Shown: positions 26,962 through 35,431 of the stretch, piece by piece | Layout of the letters: the number at the start of each line of letters is the position of its first letter | Position numbering within the stretch: the first letter of the stretch is position 1 | NCBI RefSeq assembly: GCF_900537995.1 | Contig: NZ_LR027880.1 | Span: 2,364,001 to 2,428,000, forward strand | Source: Roseburia intestinalis L1-82 | GTDB lineage: Bacteria; Bacillota; Clostridia; Lachnospirales; Lachnospiraceae | Direction: 5' to 3' | DNA length: 64,000 bases | Position numbers and translations under genes: made by a program | Notes under the pieces: model-generated | Seen by the model: only the letters and a program-made list of their open reading frames with translations | What the model was told of the DNA's origin: nothing | Database searches by the model: none

Positions 26962-27967
26962 CGATCTCGTCACCTCCGCCTCTGGAGATTACAATCTCTC
27001 CAGAATCCTCTAATTTACGAATGACACTGACAACTTTCTGCTGAGCCTCCTCAACATCTTTCATACGGACAGGTCCCATAAACTCCATATCCTCTTTGAT
27101 CATTGCAGCCAGTCGTTTTGAAAGATTCTTAAAGATAACGTTCTGTACTTCTTCGTTTGCAGCCTTTAAGGCAACTCCAAGGTCAGCATTATCGACATCA
27201 CGAAGCACTCTCTGGATTGCACGGTCATCAAGCAGCAAAATATCCTCGAATACAAACATCTTCTTGCGGATCTCGTCTGCCAGTTCCGGTTCTTCGATCT
27301 CCAAAGACTCCATAATATGTTTTTCTGTCGTACGGTCTACCGTATTTAAAATGTTTACGATGGCATCCACACCGCCAACAATGGTGTAATCCTGGTTGAC
27401 AAGGGAAGAAAGTTTCTTTTCCAGCACACGCTCTACCTCTTTGATCACATCCGGAGATGTACGATCCATCATTGCAATACGTTTTGCAACATCTGCCTGT
27501 TTTTCCGGCGGAAGTGCTCCAATCACAAGTGCAGCCTGGGCTGATGTCAGATACGACAAAATCATTGCGATTGTCTGTGGATGTTCATCCTGAATAAAGT
27601 TCAATAACTGGCTTGGATCTGTTTTTCGAACAAATTCAAATGGACGTACCTGCAGGGACGCTGTAAGTTTTGTGATAACTTCCTTTGCCCTGTCCTCACC
27701 AAGAGCCTTATCCAGCAGCTCTTTTGCATATCCAATACCGCCTTCTGCAATATACTGCTGTGCCAAACAGATCTGATAAAATTCATTTAAAACATCTTCC
27801 TTAACCTGTGGTGAAACACTTCTGGTGTTCGCGATCTCAAGTGTCAGTTCTTCAATTTCATCTTCTTTTAAATGCTTAAAGATATCTGCAGACCGCTCCG
27901 GTCCCAAAGCAATCAAAAGGATTGCTGCCTTTTGTATTCCAGTATAATCTTGTGTGTTCGTTGCCAT
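26954..27967 (-). CDS. fliG: Flagellar motor switch protein FliG
   Basis: A 337-aa rotor protein. The N-terminal domain binds FliF (YTGIQKAAILLIALGPERSADIFKHL). The EHPQTIAMILSYL signature is near residue 127. The C-terminal domain carries the charged torque helix (LLLDDRAIQRVLRDVDNADLGVALKA). It lies 3 bp after fliF. Confidence 0.97.
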   Translation of the reverse strand: MATNTQDYTGIQKAAILLIALGPERSADIFKHLKEDEIEELTLEIANTRSVSPQVKEDVLNEFYQICLAQQYIAEGGIGYAKELLDKALGEDRAKEVITKLTASLQVRPFEFVRKTDPSQLLNFIQDEHPQTIAMILSYLTSAQAALVIGALPPEKQADVAKRIAMMDRTSPDVIKEVERVLEKKLSSLVNQDYTIVGGVDAIVNILNTVDRTTEKHIMESLEIEEPELADEIRKKMFVFEDILLLDDRAIQRVLRDVDNADLGVALKAANEEVQNVIFKNLSKRLAAMIKEDMEFMGPVRMKDVEEAQQKVVSVIRKLEDSGEIVISRGGGDEIVV

Positions 27968-27970
27968 ACC

Positions 27971-29569
27971 TTATTCCCACTCCTCGTTCAGCCAGTTGCG
28001 CAATAATGATGCTGCCGCTTCTGGATTGTCTTCCACAAATTTTTCAATCAGGATACGTGTCTCAGACTTCTCATTATATCCAATATCCTGCATTTCTTCC
28101 TGGCTTTCTTTTGTTGACTCAAGCAGGCTTTCAACAGAAAGCTCCGGTTCGATCTCTGCCACTTTCTCTTTTCTGGTACTGCGGAACACCACATAGCCTA
28201 AAAGAAGAAGGATCAATACTACAAGTACGATCTGCAAATAATCAGAAGCACTTCTTCCACCGGAAGAATACTGGAAAACCGGTTCTTCCTGTGCAATGAT
28301 GGTAATCTTGTCTGTTGGGATTCCTGTTGCATTTGAAATCATCGTGATATATTCCTGATCAACCGTAATCGGTGTCGGATCACTGTTTGCTGCAACATAC
28401 TCATCAAATGTCATGTTATCGAGTGCTCCGGATGCACGCAATGTATCTTCATCGTAAATGCGGTATTTCGTTGCTACCAGAGAAACGGAAGAGTCTGCAT
28501 AATTAACAGTTCCGCCATTTGATGACTTTTTCGTTACCTTTTCATTGTTCTGGTAGTTTGTGGTTGTATCTGTAACAGTACTGTGTGTGTAATTGTTATC
28601 TTCAATCACATAAGACGTATCATCATTCGAATCTGTTCCAGGTGTTGCAGCTGCACCACCTTCTGATTCTGATTCGTATTCACTCTTACTGCCAACCATA
28701 CCATTCGTCTGTCCGTCCGGTGCATAATATTCATGCGTTGCTTCTTCTGACGTATCGAAATCCATCACAAGTTCCGGTGCCACTTCCACATGGTCAAACA
28801 AAGAAGAACCCACCATAACATCTTTCACTTTACTCTTTACCAGGTTTTCTGCTTTTGATTTTACAGAGAGCTGGCTGTTTGCAGTTCCCACATTGGTATC
28901 AGAAGAGTCTCCTGAGAATAAGACATTCGAATTAGAATCTAAAATCTGAATATTATCTGTATTTTTATTTCCAAGCTGTGTTGCTATGTATTTTGCAAGA
29001 CCTGCTGCCTGATCCTCATCCATATCTCCGTTTAAAGTAAGAATCACTGCTGCATAGGAATCCTGATCTTTTGCAAGAATTGTTCCATCATCATTTGGAA
29101 TATCGAGTGTTACAGAAGCACTTTCAACATTTGACAGGGTTTCCAACTGTTCAGCAAAATATTTCTGCAGATAAACTTTGTATTTCTTTGTCTTGTCTGC
29201 CTCTGTCGAACTGAATCCACCATCAAAAACATTATCAATGGATGCGCCCTGGCTCGGTATATCATTTTTTCCGAGCAGAATCGAAGCAGCCGCCTCATCT
29301 TTTGCATCTACATAAAAGATCAGTCCATCCTGAGACATCTGATAAGAAATGCTCTCGCCATCCAGAAGATCCTTCACTGTACCTGCCTCTGCTGTTGTCT
29401 GACACTCGTGCAGTGTAACCATATTGGGTTTACTGACAACCGCTGCCAGTATTGCCAGCGCAACAATGATCACTGCGACAATGCTGATCAATAACGCTTT
29501 CTGCTTTGTATTAAACTTTTTCCACCATTCTGTAATCTTATTTAATATATTTTGCACCTGTTCCGGCAT
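27971..29569 (-). CDS. fliF: Flagellar MS-ring protein FliF
   Basis: About 532 aa. The first membrane helix is near residues 20-45, followed by ring-building motifs (YQMSQDGLIFYVDAKDEAAA; YKVYLQKYFAEQLETLSNVESASV). A Ser/Thr/Gly-rich periplasmic region precedes the second helix (about 435-455), and a short C-terminal FliG-binding tail ends in NPEAAASLLRNWLNEEWE. An upstream in-frame ATG (29584) lacks a ribosome site; the ATG at 29569 has GGAG nine bases upstream and is preferred, though this is not certain. Confidence 0.95.
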   Translation of the reverse strand: MPEQVQNILNKITEWWKKFNTKQKALLISIVAVIIVALAILAAVVSKPNMVTLHECQTTAEAGTVKDLLDGESISYQMSQDGLIFYVDAKDEAAASILLGKNDIPSQGASIDNVFDGGFSSTEADKTKKYKVYLQKYFAEQLETLSNVESASVTLDIPNDDGTILAKDQDSYAAVILTLNGDMDEDQAAGLAKYIATQLGNKNTDNIQILDSNSNVLFSGDSSDTNVGTANSQLSVKSKAENLVKSKVKDVMVGSSLFDHVEVAPELVMDFDTSEEATHEYYAPDGQTNGMVGSKSEYESESEGGAAATPGTDSNDDTSYVIEDNNYTHSTVTDTTTNYQNNEKVTKKSSNGGTVNYADSSVSLVATKYRIYDEDTLRASGALDNMTFDEYVAANSDPTPITVDQEYITMISNATGIPTDKITIIAQEEPVFQYSSGGRSASDYLQIVLVVLILLLLGYVVFRSTRKEKVAEIEPELSVESLLESTKESQEEMQDIGYNEKSETRILIEKFVEDNPEAAASLLRNWLNEEWE

Positions 29570-29587
29570 GTTATCTGACTCCATTCA

Positions 29588-29899
29588 TTAAATTTGCATA
29601 TTCATGATTTCTTTATATGCATCCAGCATTTTATCCCTTACCGCTGTTGTATACTGAAGTGCTGTAAGTGCTTTCTTTGCCGCAATCTGCATATCATGCG
29701 GATTATCTGCCTTTCCAAGGGCAAATTCTATCTGGGCCGCTTCTGCATCATTCTGTAAATCGCTCGTTTCTGACAATACATTCATCGCCGAATCAAGCAC
29801 CGACTGAAAGCTGTCATCCGAAGTATTTACAAGTCTGTTCTGTTCCGCCACCTTTTCAATATAATCTGATGTGATCCCTGTTAATGAAGTAATATCCAT
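29588..29899 (-). CDS. fliE: Hook-basal body complex protein FliE
   Basis: A 103-aa proximal rod/MS-ring adaptor. The C-terminal half has the FliE pattern AAQIEFALGKADNPHDMQIAAKKALTALQYTTAVRDKMLDAYKEIMNM. It connects the MS ring to the rod and is the first export substrate. It lies between flgC and fliF. Confidence 0.93.
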   Translation of the reverse strand: MDITSLTGITSDYIEKVAEQNRLVNTSDDSFQSVLDSAMNVLSETSDLQNDAEAAQIEFALGKADNPHDMQIAAKKALTALQYTTAVRDKMLDAYKEIMNMQI

Positions 29900-29917
29900 T
29901 TACCGTCATTCCTTTCC

Positions 29918-30358
29918 TTACTTACTGATATTCAGTGCAGCCTGCACCATACTTTTCGTCGCGTCAAATGCTGTTGTATTTGCTTCATATGCTCTTGTTG
30001 CATCAATCAGGTTTGTCATTTCAGTTACCGTATTCACATTCGGGTATGTAACATATCCATTTTCGTCTGCATCCGGATGAGACGGATCATAAACCATACG
30101 CATCTCTGTCTCATCATCCTCTTTTACAGATGTCACCTTCACGCCATTTCCAACCGCTCTCGCTCTTGCAGTCTCATAATACTGTGAAAAAGGTGTTTCT
30201 GTCTTTTCTGCAAATGTAACGATCTTTCTCCGATATGGTGTACCGTCTTCCGTCCTCGTTGTATTTATATTTGCAATATTCTGTGCGATCGTGTCCATAC
30301 GAAAGCGTTCTGCTGTCATTCCACTTGCGCTGATATCAAATGCCTGAAATAATCCCAT
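29918..30358 (-). CDS. flgC: Flagellar proximal rod protein FlgC
   Basis: A 146-aa rod protein. The N-terminal rod motif is FDISASGMTAERFRMDTIAQNIANINTTRTEDG. The C-terminal helix (TEMTNLIDATRAYEANTTAFDATKSM) completes the split D0 domain. It follows flgB by 74 bp. Confidence 0.96.
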   Translation of the reverse strand: MGLFQAFDISASGMTAERFRMDTIAQNIANINTTRTEDGTPYRRKIVTFAEKTETPFSQYYETARARAVGNGVKVTSVKEDDETEMRMVYDPSHPDADENGYVTYPNVNTVTEMTNLIDATRAYEANTTAFDATKSMVQAALNISK

Positions 30359-30432
30359 ATACTTTCCATCCTTTGTTCCATTTTCAATCTTTTATCCGTG
30401 GCAGTCAAATGTTCGTAAAAGTATGTATTCTA

Positions 30433-30828
30433 TTACTTTAGAACCGTCTGCATTCTCGAAAAATTATTTGTTATCGCCGTTGTCAAAAGCTGATATCTCA
30501 GTGATTCAGAAGCCAGCTCCGCATTTTCTGTGTTTTCATCCACATTATTGCGGTCAAGTCGATAAGAATAATTTGCCGCATCTGTATAAGATGTCGTTGT
30601 AAGTTTCCCCAGATCCTGATTCAGCTCCCTCACCTTTTTATCAAGGCTGCTGTATTTTGTCTTGCCAAGTGCTTTCTGCAATACGGACTCAAAGTCAACA
30701 TCCTGTCTCTTGTATCCAGGTGTGTCTATATTTGCAATATTATTGGTTATCACATTCTCACGCATCCAGCTTGCATCAGCCGCTTTATCAAGTATATTTG
30801 TATAGTCAAATACATTTGTTGTAAACAT
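30433..30828 (-). CDS. flgB: Flagellar proximal rod protein FlgB, first gene of the flagellar operon
   Basis: A 131-aa rod protein. The motif NNIANIDTPGYKRQDVDFE near residue 32 and the C-terminal LRYQLLTTAITNNFSRMQTVLK identify FlgB. An in-frame ATG seven codons earlier (30849) is possible, but AAAGGAG with 7-base spacing favours the ATG at 30828. It is the first gene of the flagellar operon; a -10-like TATAAT lies 45 bp upstream. Confidence 0.94.
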   Translation of the reverse strand: MFTTNVFDYTNILDKAADASWMRENVITNNIANIDTPGYKRQDVDFESVLQKALGKTKYSSLDKKVRELNQDLGKLTTTSYTDAANYSYRLDRNNVDENTENAELASESLRYQLLTTAITNNFSRMQTVLK

Positions 30829-30872
30829 ACTGTTGCTCCTTTCATGCACTATTTTCTATATTATTCTATTTT

Positions 30873-30899
30873 ATTATAAAATATCTCAAAAAAACACAA
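30873..30899 (-). promoter_or_regulatory. Candidate sigma-A-type promoter of the flagellar operon
   Basis: On the minus strand a perfect TATAAT (30873-30878) lies 45 bp before the flgB start; the best -35 is TTGTGT (30894-30899) at a short 15-bp spacing. The leader would be about 38 bases. The poor -35 and spacing suggest activator dependence or another unseen promoter. Confidence 0.4.
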
Positions 30900-31198
30900 G
30901 AGTTTTTTATTTTTTTTTCGTAGTTTTTTCCCGTATTTTGTATTATTTTATGATTTGGTGTACTACAATTTGTCCTTATCTTTCATATTTCTCTCTTTTT
31001 CGACATTTTCCGCGTTTTTGCGCGCATCTTCTTCAGATGAAACACCAGCGTTTCCGCAAAAACATCCCCGAAAATGAAAATTTTTCAAGAAGATTTTTAT
31101 CTTATCATTCGATTTTTCAAATTTAGGGATATGAAACAGCAGGTTTCATACAACGAATGGCATTCATCTGTATTCTTTCCACTTTCAGGTGTACGACT
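30900..31198. other. Gene-free AT-rich region between flgB and codY terminator
   Basis: I see no supported gene here. Two inverted repeats stand out: GTTTTTGCG (31014-31022) with CGCAAAAAC (31055-31063), and TATGAAAC (31130-31137) with GTTTCATA (31143-31150). Both lie upstream of the flgB promoter and could be regulator-binding sites for the flagellar operon. I find no c-di-GMP riboswitch pattern, although such switches occur upstream of flgB in other clostridia. Confidence 0.5.
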
Positions 31199-31248
31199 CA
31201 AAAAGGAATCCGCTATGTTTAACAAATAACATAACAAATTCCTTTTTG
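31199..31248 (-). terminator. Rho-independent terminator of codY
   Basis: CAAAAAGGAAT (31199-31209) pairs perfectly over 11 bp with ATTCCTTTTTG (31238-31248), and an inner AACATA/TATGTT stem extends it. It starts two bases after the codY stop, and the minus transcript ends in CCUUUUUG. It separates codY from the flagellar operon. Confidence 0.8.
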
Positions 31249-31250
31249 TT

Positions 31251-32036
31251 TTAACTATTCTTATGATTCTCTTTCTTTATTTTGTCCAGTTCATCAAACA
31301 CAACATCATTTAATACTTTGATGTATGTTCCTTTCATTCCCGAAGATCTTGATTCGATCACACCTGCACTTTCAAATTTCCGTAGTGCATTTACGATTAC
31401 AGATCTTGTAATCCCAACACGGTCTGCAATCTTGCTCGCAACAAGGATCCCTTCCTTGCCATCCATCTCATCAAAAATATGTGTGATTGCCTCTAATTCT
31501 GAAAAAGACAATGTACTGATCGCAGATTTTACAATCTGTACTTTTCTTGTCTCTTCTGCATTTTCTTCATTTACAGAACGCATCATTTCAAGTCCGACCA
31601 CCGTTGTTCCATATTCACTCAGTATAATGTCATCTATATCATATTGACGGTTCTCGCGATATACAAATAATGTTCCCAGTCGTTCTCCCGCAATATCAAT
31701 CGGTGTGATGATTGCTGTATATTTTTTTACATCATCCACAAATCCAAGTGTTTCAAGATTCACATTTTCTTTTGTGGACAGGATTCCAAGCAAACGTTCA
31801 TTTAAAAGCGGGTCGATAAAACCTCCTACCTCGTCCACAATCAATTCATTGATCTCTTCCACACCCTGAAGTACTCCTGTTCCAAGTACTTTTCCTTTTT
31901 TACTGATGACCAGGATATTTGATTCCAGTATTTCTTTTAATACATCACATATATCATTAAATACCACTTTGGAAGAATTATTATTGTGAAGCAATTTATT
32001 GATTTTTCTTGTTTTATCTAACAACTGAACACTCAT
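31251..32036 (-). CDS. codY: Global nutrient regulator CodY
   Basis: A 261-aa GTP- and branched-chain-amino-acid-sensing repressor. The N-terminal GAF domain (about 1-160) is followed by a linker helix and the C-terminal winged helix with the recognition region IADRVGITRSVIVNALRKFESAGVIESRSSGMKGTYI (about 205-240). CodY controls stationary-phase, nutrient and often motility genes. It has its own promoter with a CodY-like site and a strong terminator, and sits directly upstream of the flagellar operon. Ribosome site AGGAGG, 8-base spacing. Confidence 0.97.
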   Translation of the reverse strand: MSVQLLDKTRKINKLLHNNNSSKVVFNDICDVLKEILESNILVISKKGKVLGTGVLQGVEEINELIVDEVGGFIDPLLNERLLGILSTKENVNLETLGFVDDVKKYTAIITPIDIAGERLGTLFVYRENRQYDIDDIILSEYGTTVVGLEMMRSVNEENAEETRKVQIVKSAISTLSFSELEAITHIFDEMDGKEGILVASKIADRVGITRSVIVNALRKFESAGVIESRSSGMKGTYIKVLNDVVFDELDKIKKENHKNS

Positions 32037-32081
32037 AATACGTGCCTCCTGACTACATATATGTCTTTCATGATATCTTAT

Positions 32082-32110
32082 ATTTTATCACGTTAATTCT
32101 GAAAATTCAA
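32082..32110 (-). promoter_or_regulatory. codY promoter with overlapping CodY-like box
   Basis: On the minus strand TTGAAT (32105-32110), a 17-bp spacer and TAAAAT (32082-32087) form a good sigma-A promoter. A 15-base stretch at 32093-32107 (minus AATTTTCAGAATTAA) matches the CodY consensus AATTTTCWGAAAATT at 11 positions, with one half-site complete. It covers the spacer and part of the -35, consistent with autorepression. Confidence 0.6.
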
Positions 32111-32142
32111 TATTCTAATATATTTTCCATAAAATTATTTCA

Positions 32143-34230
32143 TTATTCGGAATCTTTTTCAACTTTTTTACGATCTGTCACATAACCGCATTGTTCATCT
32201 GCACATACAATTTTGTTTCCTTTAATCACCATATAACCGCCACATTTTGGACATTTCTCCGCAACAGGCCTTGACCAGCTCATAAAATCGCATTCTGGAT
32301 TATCCTCACACCCGAAATATTTTCTGCCTTTTTTCGTTTTGCGGAGTACAACCTCCTTGCCGCATTTCGGACATGTAACCCCGATTTTTTCAAGATAAGG
32401 TTTTGTATTCCGGCATTCCGGAAATCCCGGGCACGCAAGGAATTTACCATGCGGCCCATATTTTACTACCATGTTCCTGCCACAGACATCACAGATAACA
32501 TCTGTCACTTCATCTTCTATTTTTACTTTTTCCAGATCTTTCTGTGCCGCTTTTACCGCCTCATCAAGATCCGGATAGAAATTACGCACCACTGTTTTCC
32601 AGTTTACATTGCCTTCCTCAACTCCATCCAGCAGCGATTCCATATTTGCAGTAAAATGTTCATCTACAATACTTGGAAATGATTCCTTCATAATCTGATT
32701 TACCACTTCTCCAAGTTCTGTCACATATAAATTTTTCGCTTCCTTGACAATATAACGTCTGCCGAGCAATGTTGTGATGGTAGGAGAATAGGTACTAGGA
32801 CGTCCAATTCCCAGTTCCTCCAATGTTTTTACCAGAGATGCCTCTGTATAATGTGCCGGCGGCTGTGTAAAATGCTGTTTTTCATCAAACTCTTTTAAAT
32901 TAAGCACTGTATTCTCATCAATAGAACCTACCAGAACATTATTCTCTGCTTTTTCGTCGTCATCACTTGTATACACCGACATAAATCCGTCAAATGCTAT
33001 TTTCGATGCAGACACTGTAAACCGGTATTCTCCTGCTCCGATCTTTACGTTCGTTGTCTCGTAAACCGCCTGCGCCATTCTGCTTGCCGTAAAACGTTTC
33101 CAGATCAACTGGTAAAGGCGGAACTGATCACGCGACAATGACTCTTTTACCATGACCGGAGTACGGTTAATATCAGATGGGCGGATTGCCTCATGTGCAT
33201 CCTGTATTTTGGCACCGTTCTTTTTCGTCGTTTTTTCGCCTGCGATATAGTTTTCACCATAATTTCCGGCAATATATTCCCGCGCCTGTGCATCTGCCTC
33301 TTCCGAAATACGAACAGAATCCGTCCTTAAGTAAGTGATAAGACCAACTGTTCCCTGTCCTTTGACATCAACACCTTCGTATAACTGCTGTGCAATCCGC
33401 ATAGTCTTTGAAATCGGGAAATTAAGTGCCTTAGATGCTTCCTGCTGCAGCGTACTGGTTGTAAATGGCAATGGGGCCTTTTTCACACGTTCTCCTTTTT
33501 TTACTTCTAAAACATGAAACTCCTCTTTCTGCATCTCTGCCATGATGCGGTCTGCCTGCTCTTTACTGGAAATCGTAAGTTTTCCGTTCTCATCTCCATA
33601 AAATTTTGCGAGCAGTGTCTTTCTCTCTCCTTTTACAGATAATTCTGCATCCAGTGTCCAGTATTCTTCCGGGATAAATGCGTTAATTTCATCCTCACGG
33701 TCACAGATAATGCGAAGTGCAACAGACTGGACACGCCCGGCGCTAAGTCCTCTTTTTACTTTTGCCCACAATAACGGACTGATCTCATATCCTACCAGAC
33801 GATCCAGGATTCTTCTGGTCTGCTGTGCATCCACAAGATTCATATCAATCTTACGGGGTTCTTTTAAGGATGCTTTCACTGCATTCTGTGTAATCTCATT
33901 AAAAGTGATTCTCTGTGCATTTTTATCGTCTAATTTCAGTGCCTGGCTCAGATGCCATGAAATCGCCTCTCCCTCGCGGTCGGGGTCAGTTGCGAGATAA
34001 ACTTTATCTGCTTTTTTTGCTTCCTTGCGCAGCTTTGCTAAAATATCTCCCTTTCCGCGAATCGTAATATATTTTGGTTCAAAATCATTCTCTATATCAA
34101 TTCCCATCTGGCTTTTCGGCAGATCTCTCACATGTCCGTTTGATGCTACTACCTCATAATTTTTTCCCAGAAATTTTTTTATTGTCTTTACCTTTGCGGG
34201 CGACTCCACAATAACAAGATACTTTGCCAT
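32143..34230 (-). CDS. topA: DNA topoisomerase I
   Basis: About 695 aa, type IA topoisomerase that relaxes negative supercoils. The Toprim domain begins at the start codon (MAKYLVIVESPAKVKTIKKFLG). The catalytic tyrosine lies in GLITYLRTDS. Three C-terminal four-cysteine zinc modules are visible (CDVCGRN..., CPKCGKE..., CPKCGGY...). The open frame extends 17 codons further upstream, but the ATG at 34230 has AGGAG at 8-base spacing and the conserved N-terminus, so it is chosen. Confidence 0.97.
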   Translation of the reverse strand: MAKYLVIVESPAKVKTIKKFLGKNYEVVASNGHVRDLPKSQMGIDIENDFEPKYITIRGKGDILAKLRKEAKKADKVYLATDPDREGEAISWHLSQALKLDDKNAQRITFNEITQNAVKASLKEPRKIDMNLVDAQQTRRILDRLVGYEISPLLWAKVKRGLSAGRVQSVALRIICDREDEINAFIPEEYWTLDAELSVKGERKTLLAKFYGDENGKLTISSKEQADRIMAEMQKEEFHVLEVKKGERVKKAPLPFTTSTLQQEASKALNFPISKTMRIAQQLYEGVDVKGQGTVGLITYLRTDSVRISEEADAQAREYIAGNYGENYIAGEKTTKKNGAKIQDAHEAIRPSDINRTPVMVKESLSRDQFRLYQLIWKRFTASRMAQAVYETTNVKIGAGEYRFTVSASKIAFDGFMSVYTSDDDEKAENNVLVGSIDENTVLNLKEFDEKQHFTQPPAHYTEASLVKTLEELGIGRPSTYSPTITTLLGRRYIVKEAKNLYVTELGEVVNQIMKESFPSIVDEHFTANMESLLDGVEEGNVNWKTVVRNFYPDLDEAVKAAQKDLEKVKIEDEVTDVICDVCGRNMVVKYGPHGKFLACPGFPECRNTKPYLEKIGVTCPKCGKEVVLRKTKKGRKYFGCEDNPECDFMSWSRPVAEKCPKCGGYMVIKGNKIVCADEQCGYVTDRKKVEKDSE

Positions 34231-34345
34231 GCATCCATCTCCTTTTATTTCTGACAATAGACCAGTCCGCCATGCGCACAATCCCTATTGCGTCTGACAA
34301 CAATCCTGTTCTTCTTATACGGATTGCCATATCTAACAATTTCTT

Positions 34346-35431
34346 TTAGATTTTTCTGATATAATAATTTTTAACCGTCTCGGTAATAAAACCTTTTTGC
34401 AGAAGTCTGGCAAGAATGTCCATCATTTCCGGCACTGACATACCAGTCTTCTGTAAAAGCTCCCCGACGTTTTTCGGTCGTAAACTTAGACAACTATACA
34501 CCAGTCGCTCATCTTTTTCAAGTAATAAATTTTTCAAATTATCTTCTCCGGTATTTATCTCCCCCTGTAATTCGAGTTCTTTTAAAAATTCATCTACGTC
34601 AGAAATGATCCCGGCACCCTGTCTTATCAGATTGTTACACCCCTCACTCAAAGCATCATACATACGCCCCGGCACCGCATAAATATCCTTTCCCTGTTCT
34701 AACGCATAATCCGCTGTAATAAGCGATCCGCTTTTTATTTTTGCCTCAACGATCACTACCACATCAGCAAGACCTGCAATGATCCTGTTTCTTGCCGGGA
34801 AAAGTGGCGCAGACGGATTTGTACCCGGTGGATATTCTGAAATGATCGCACCGTTTTTTTCAAGTATCTCCTGATATATTCTGCTGTTTGACTTCGGATA
34901 ACAGATATCTACCCCGCAGCCTAACACTGCGCATGTATATCCGTTTTTACGCAGTGCACCTGTATGTCCACTGCCATCAACCCCTGATGCCATGCCGCTT
35001 ACAACCCACGCGTCAGATGCAGCAAGCCTTCCTGCGATCTTCTCTGCCACTGATCTGCCATAAGCGGAACAGCGGCGTGCCCCCACGATCGCCACTGTCT
35101 TATTATTCCACTCCTGTGGAATAGTCCCTTTTACATACAGACTGTACGGTGCATCCGGAATCGCGGCGAGACGTTGCGGAAATAGCTGTTCTTCTCTGGA
35201 CAAGAAGAAAATTTCTCTTTCCGCCATGCTTTCGTACTCTGTATCATAATCTCTTTTTTTACTCTCCATAATCCCTGCAGCATGCTTTTCTTCCACCCCT
35301 GGTATCAGAAGAAGCTGTTTTTCTGTCAGTCCATAAACTTCCCGCGCACTTCCCGCTGCACCGATCAGTCTGTTTCTGGTGCGTATTCCAATTCCCGGTA
35401 TATTAGAAAGCCAGTATGCATAATTGATCAA
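34346..35431 (-). CDS. dprA: DNA-processing protein DprA (Smf)
   Basis: A 361-aa protein. An N-terminal helix-hairpin-helix-like region (LSNIPGIGIRTRNRLIGAAGSA) comes first, then the Rossmann DprA domain with VAIVGARRCSAYGR, SGMASGVDGSGHTGAL and LGCGVDICYPKSN (about 110-185), and a C-terminal winged helix (about 300-361). DprA loads RecA on incoming single-stranded DNA in transformation. It starts at TTG with GGGAGGGG 5 bases upstream; the TTGA overlap with the comM-like stop shows coupling. Confidence 0.96.
   Translation of the reverse strand: MINYAYWLSNIPGIGIRTRNRLIGAAGSAREVYGLTEKQLLLIPGVEEKHAAGIMESKKRDYDTEYESMAEREIFFLSREEQLFPQRLAAIPDAPYSLYVKGTIPQEWNNKTVAIVGARRCSAYGRSVAEKIAGRLAASDAWVVSGMASGVDGSGHTGALRKNGYTCAVLGCGVDICYPKSNSRIYQEILEKNGAIISEYPPGTNPSAPLFPARNRIIAGLADVVVIVEAKIKSGSLITADYALEQGKDIYAVPGRMYDALSEGCNNLIRQGAGIISDVDEFLKELELQGEINTGEDNLKNLLLEKDERLVYSCLSLRPKNVGELLQKTGMSVPEMMDILARLLQKGFITETVKNYYIRKI

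Noticed and set aside
31070..31105. CodY box upstream of flgB
   Set aside because: AATTTTC-like half-sites occur, but no window matches the 15-base consensus well enough; the region is just AT-rich.
30841..31250. c-di-GMP (GEMM) riboswitch upstream of flgB
   Set aside because: Known in other clostridia at this place, but none of the conserved GEMM segments is present.
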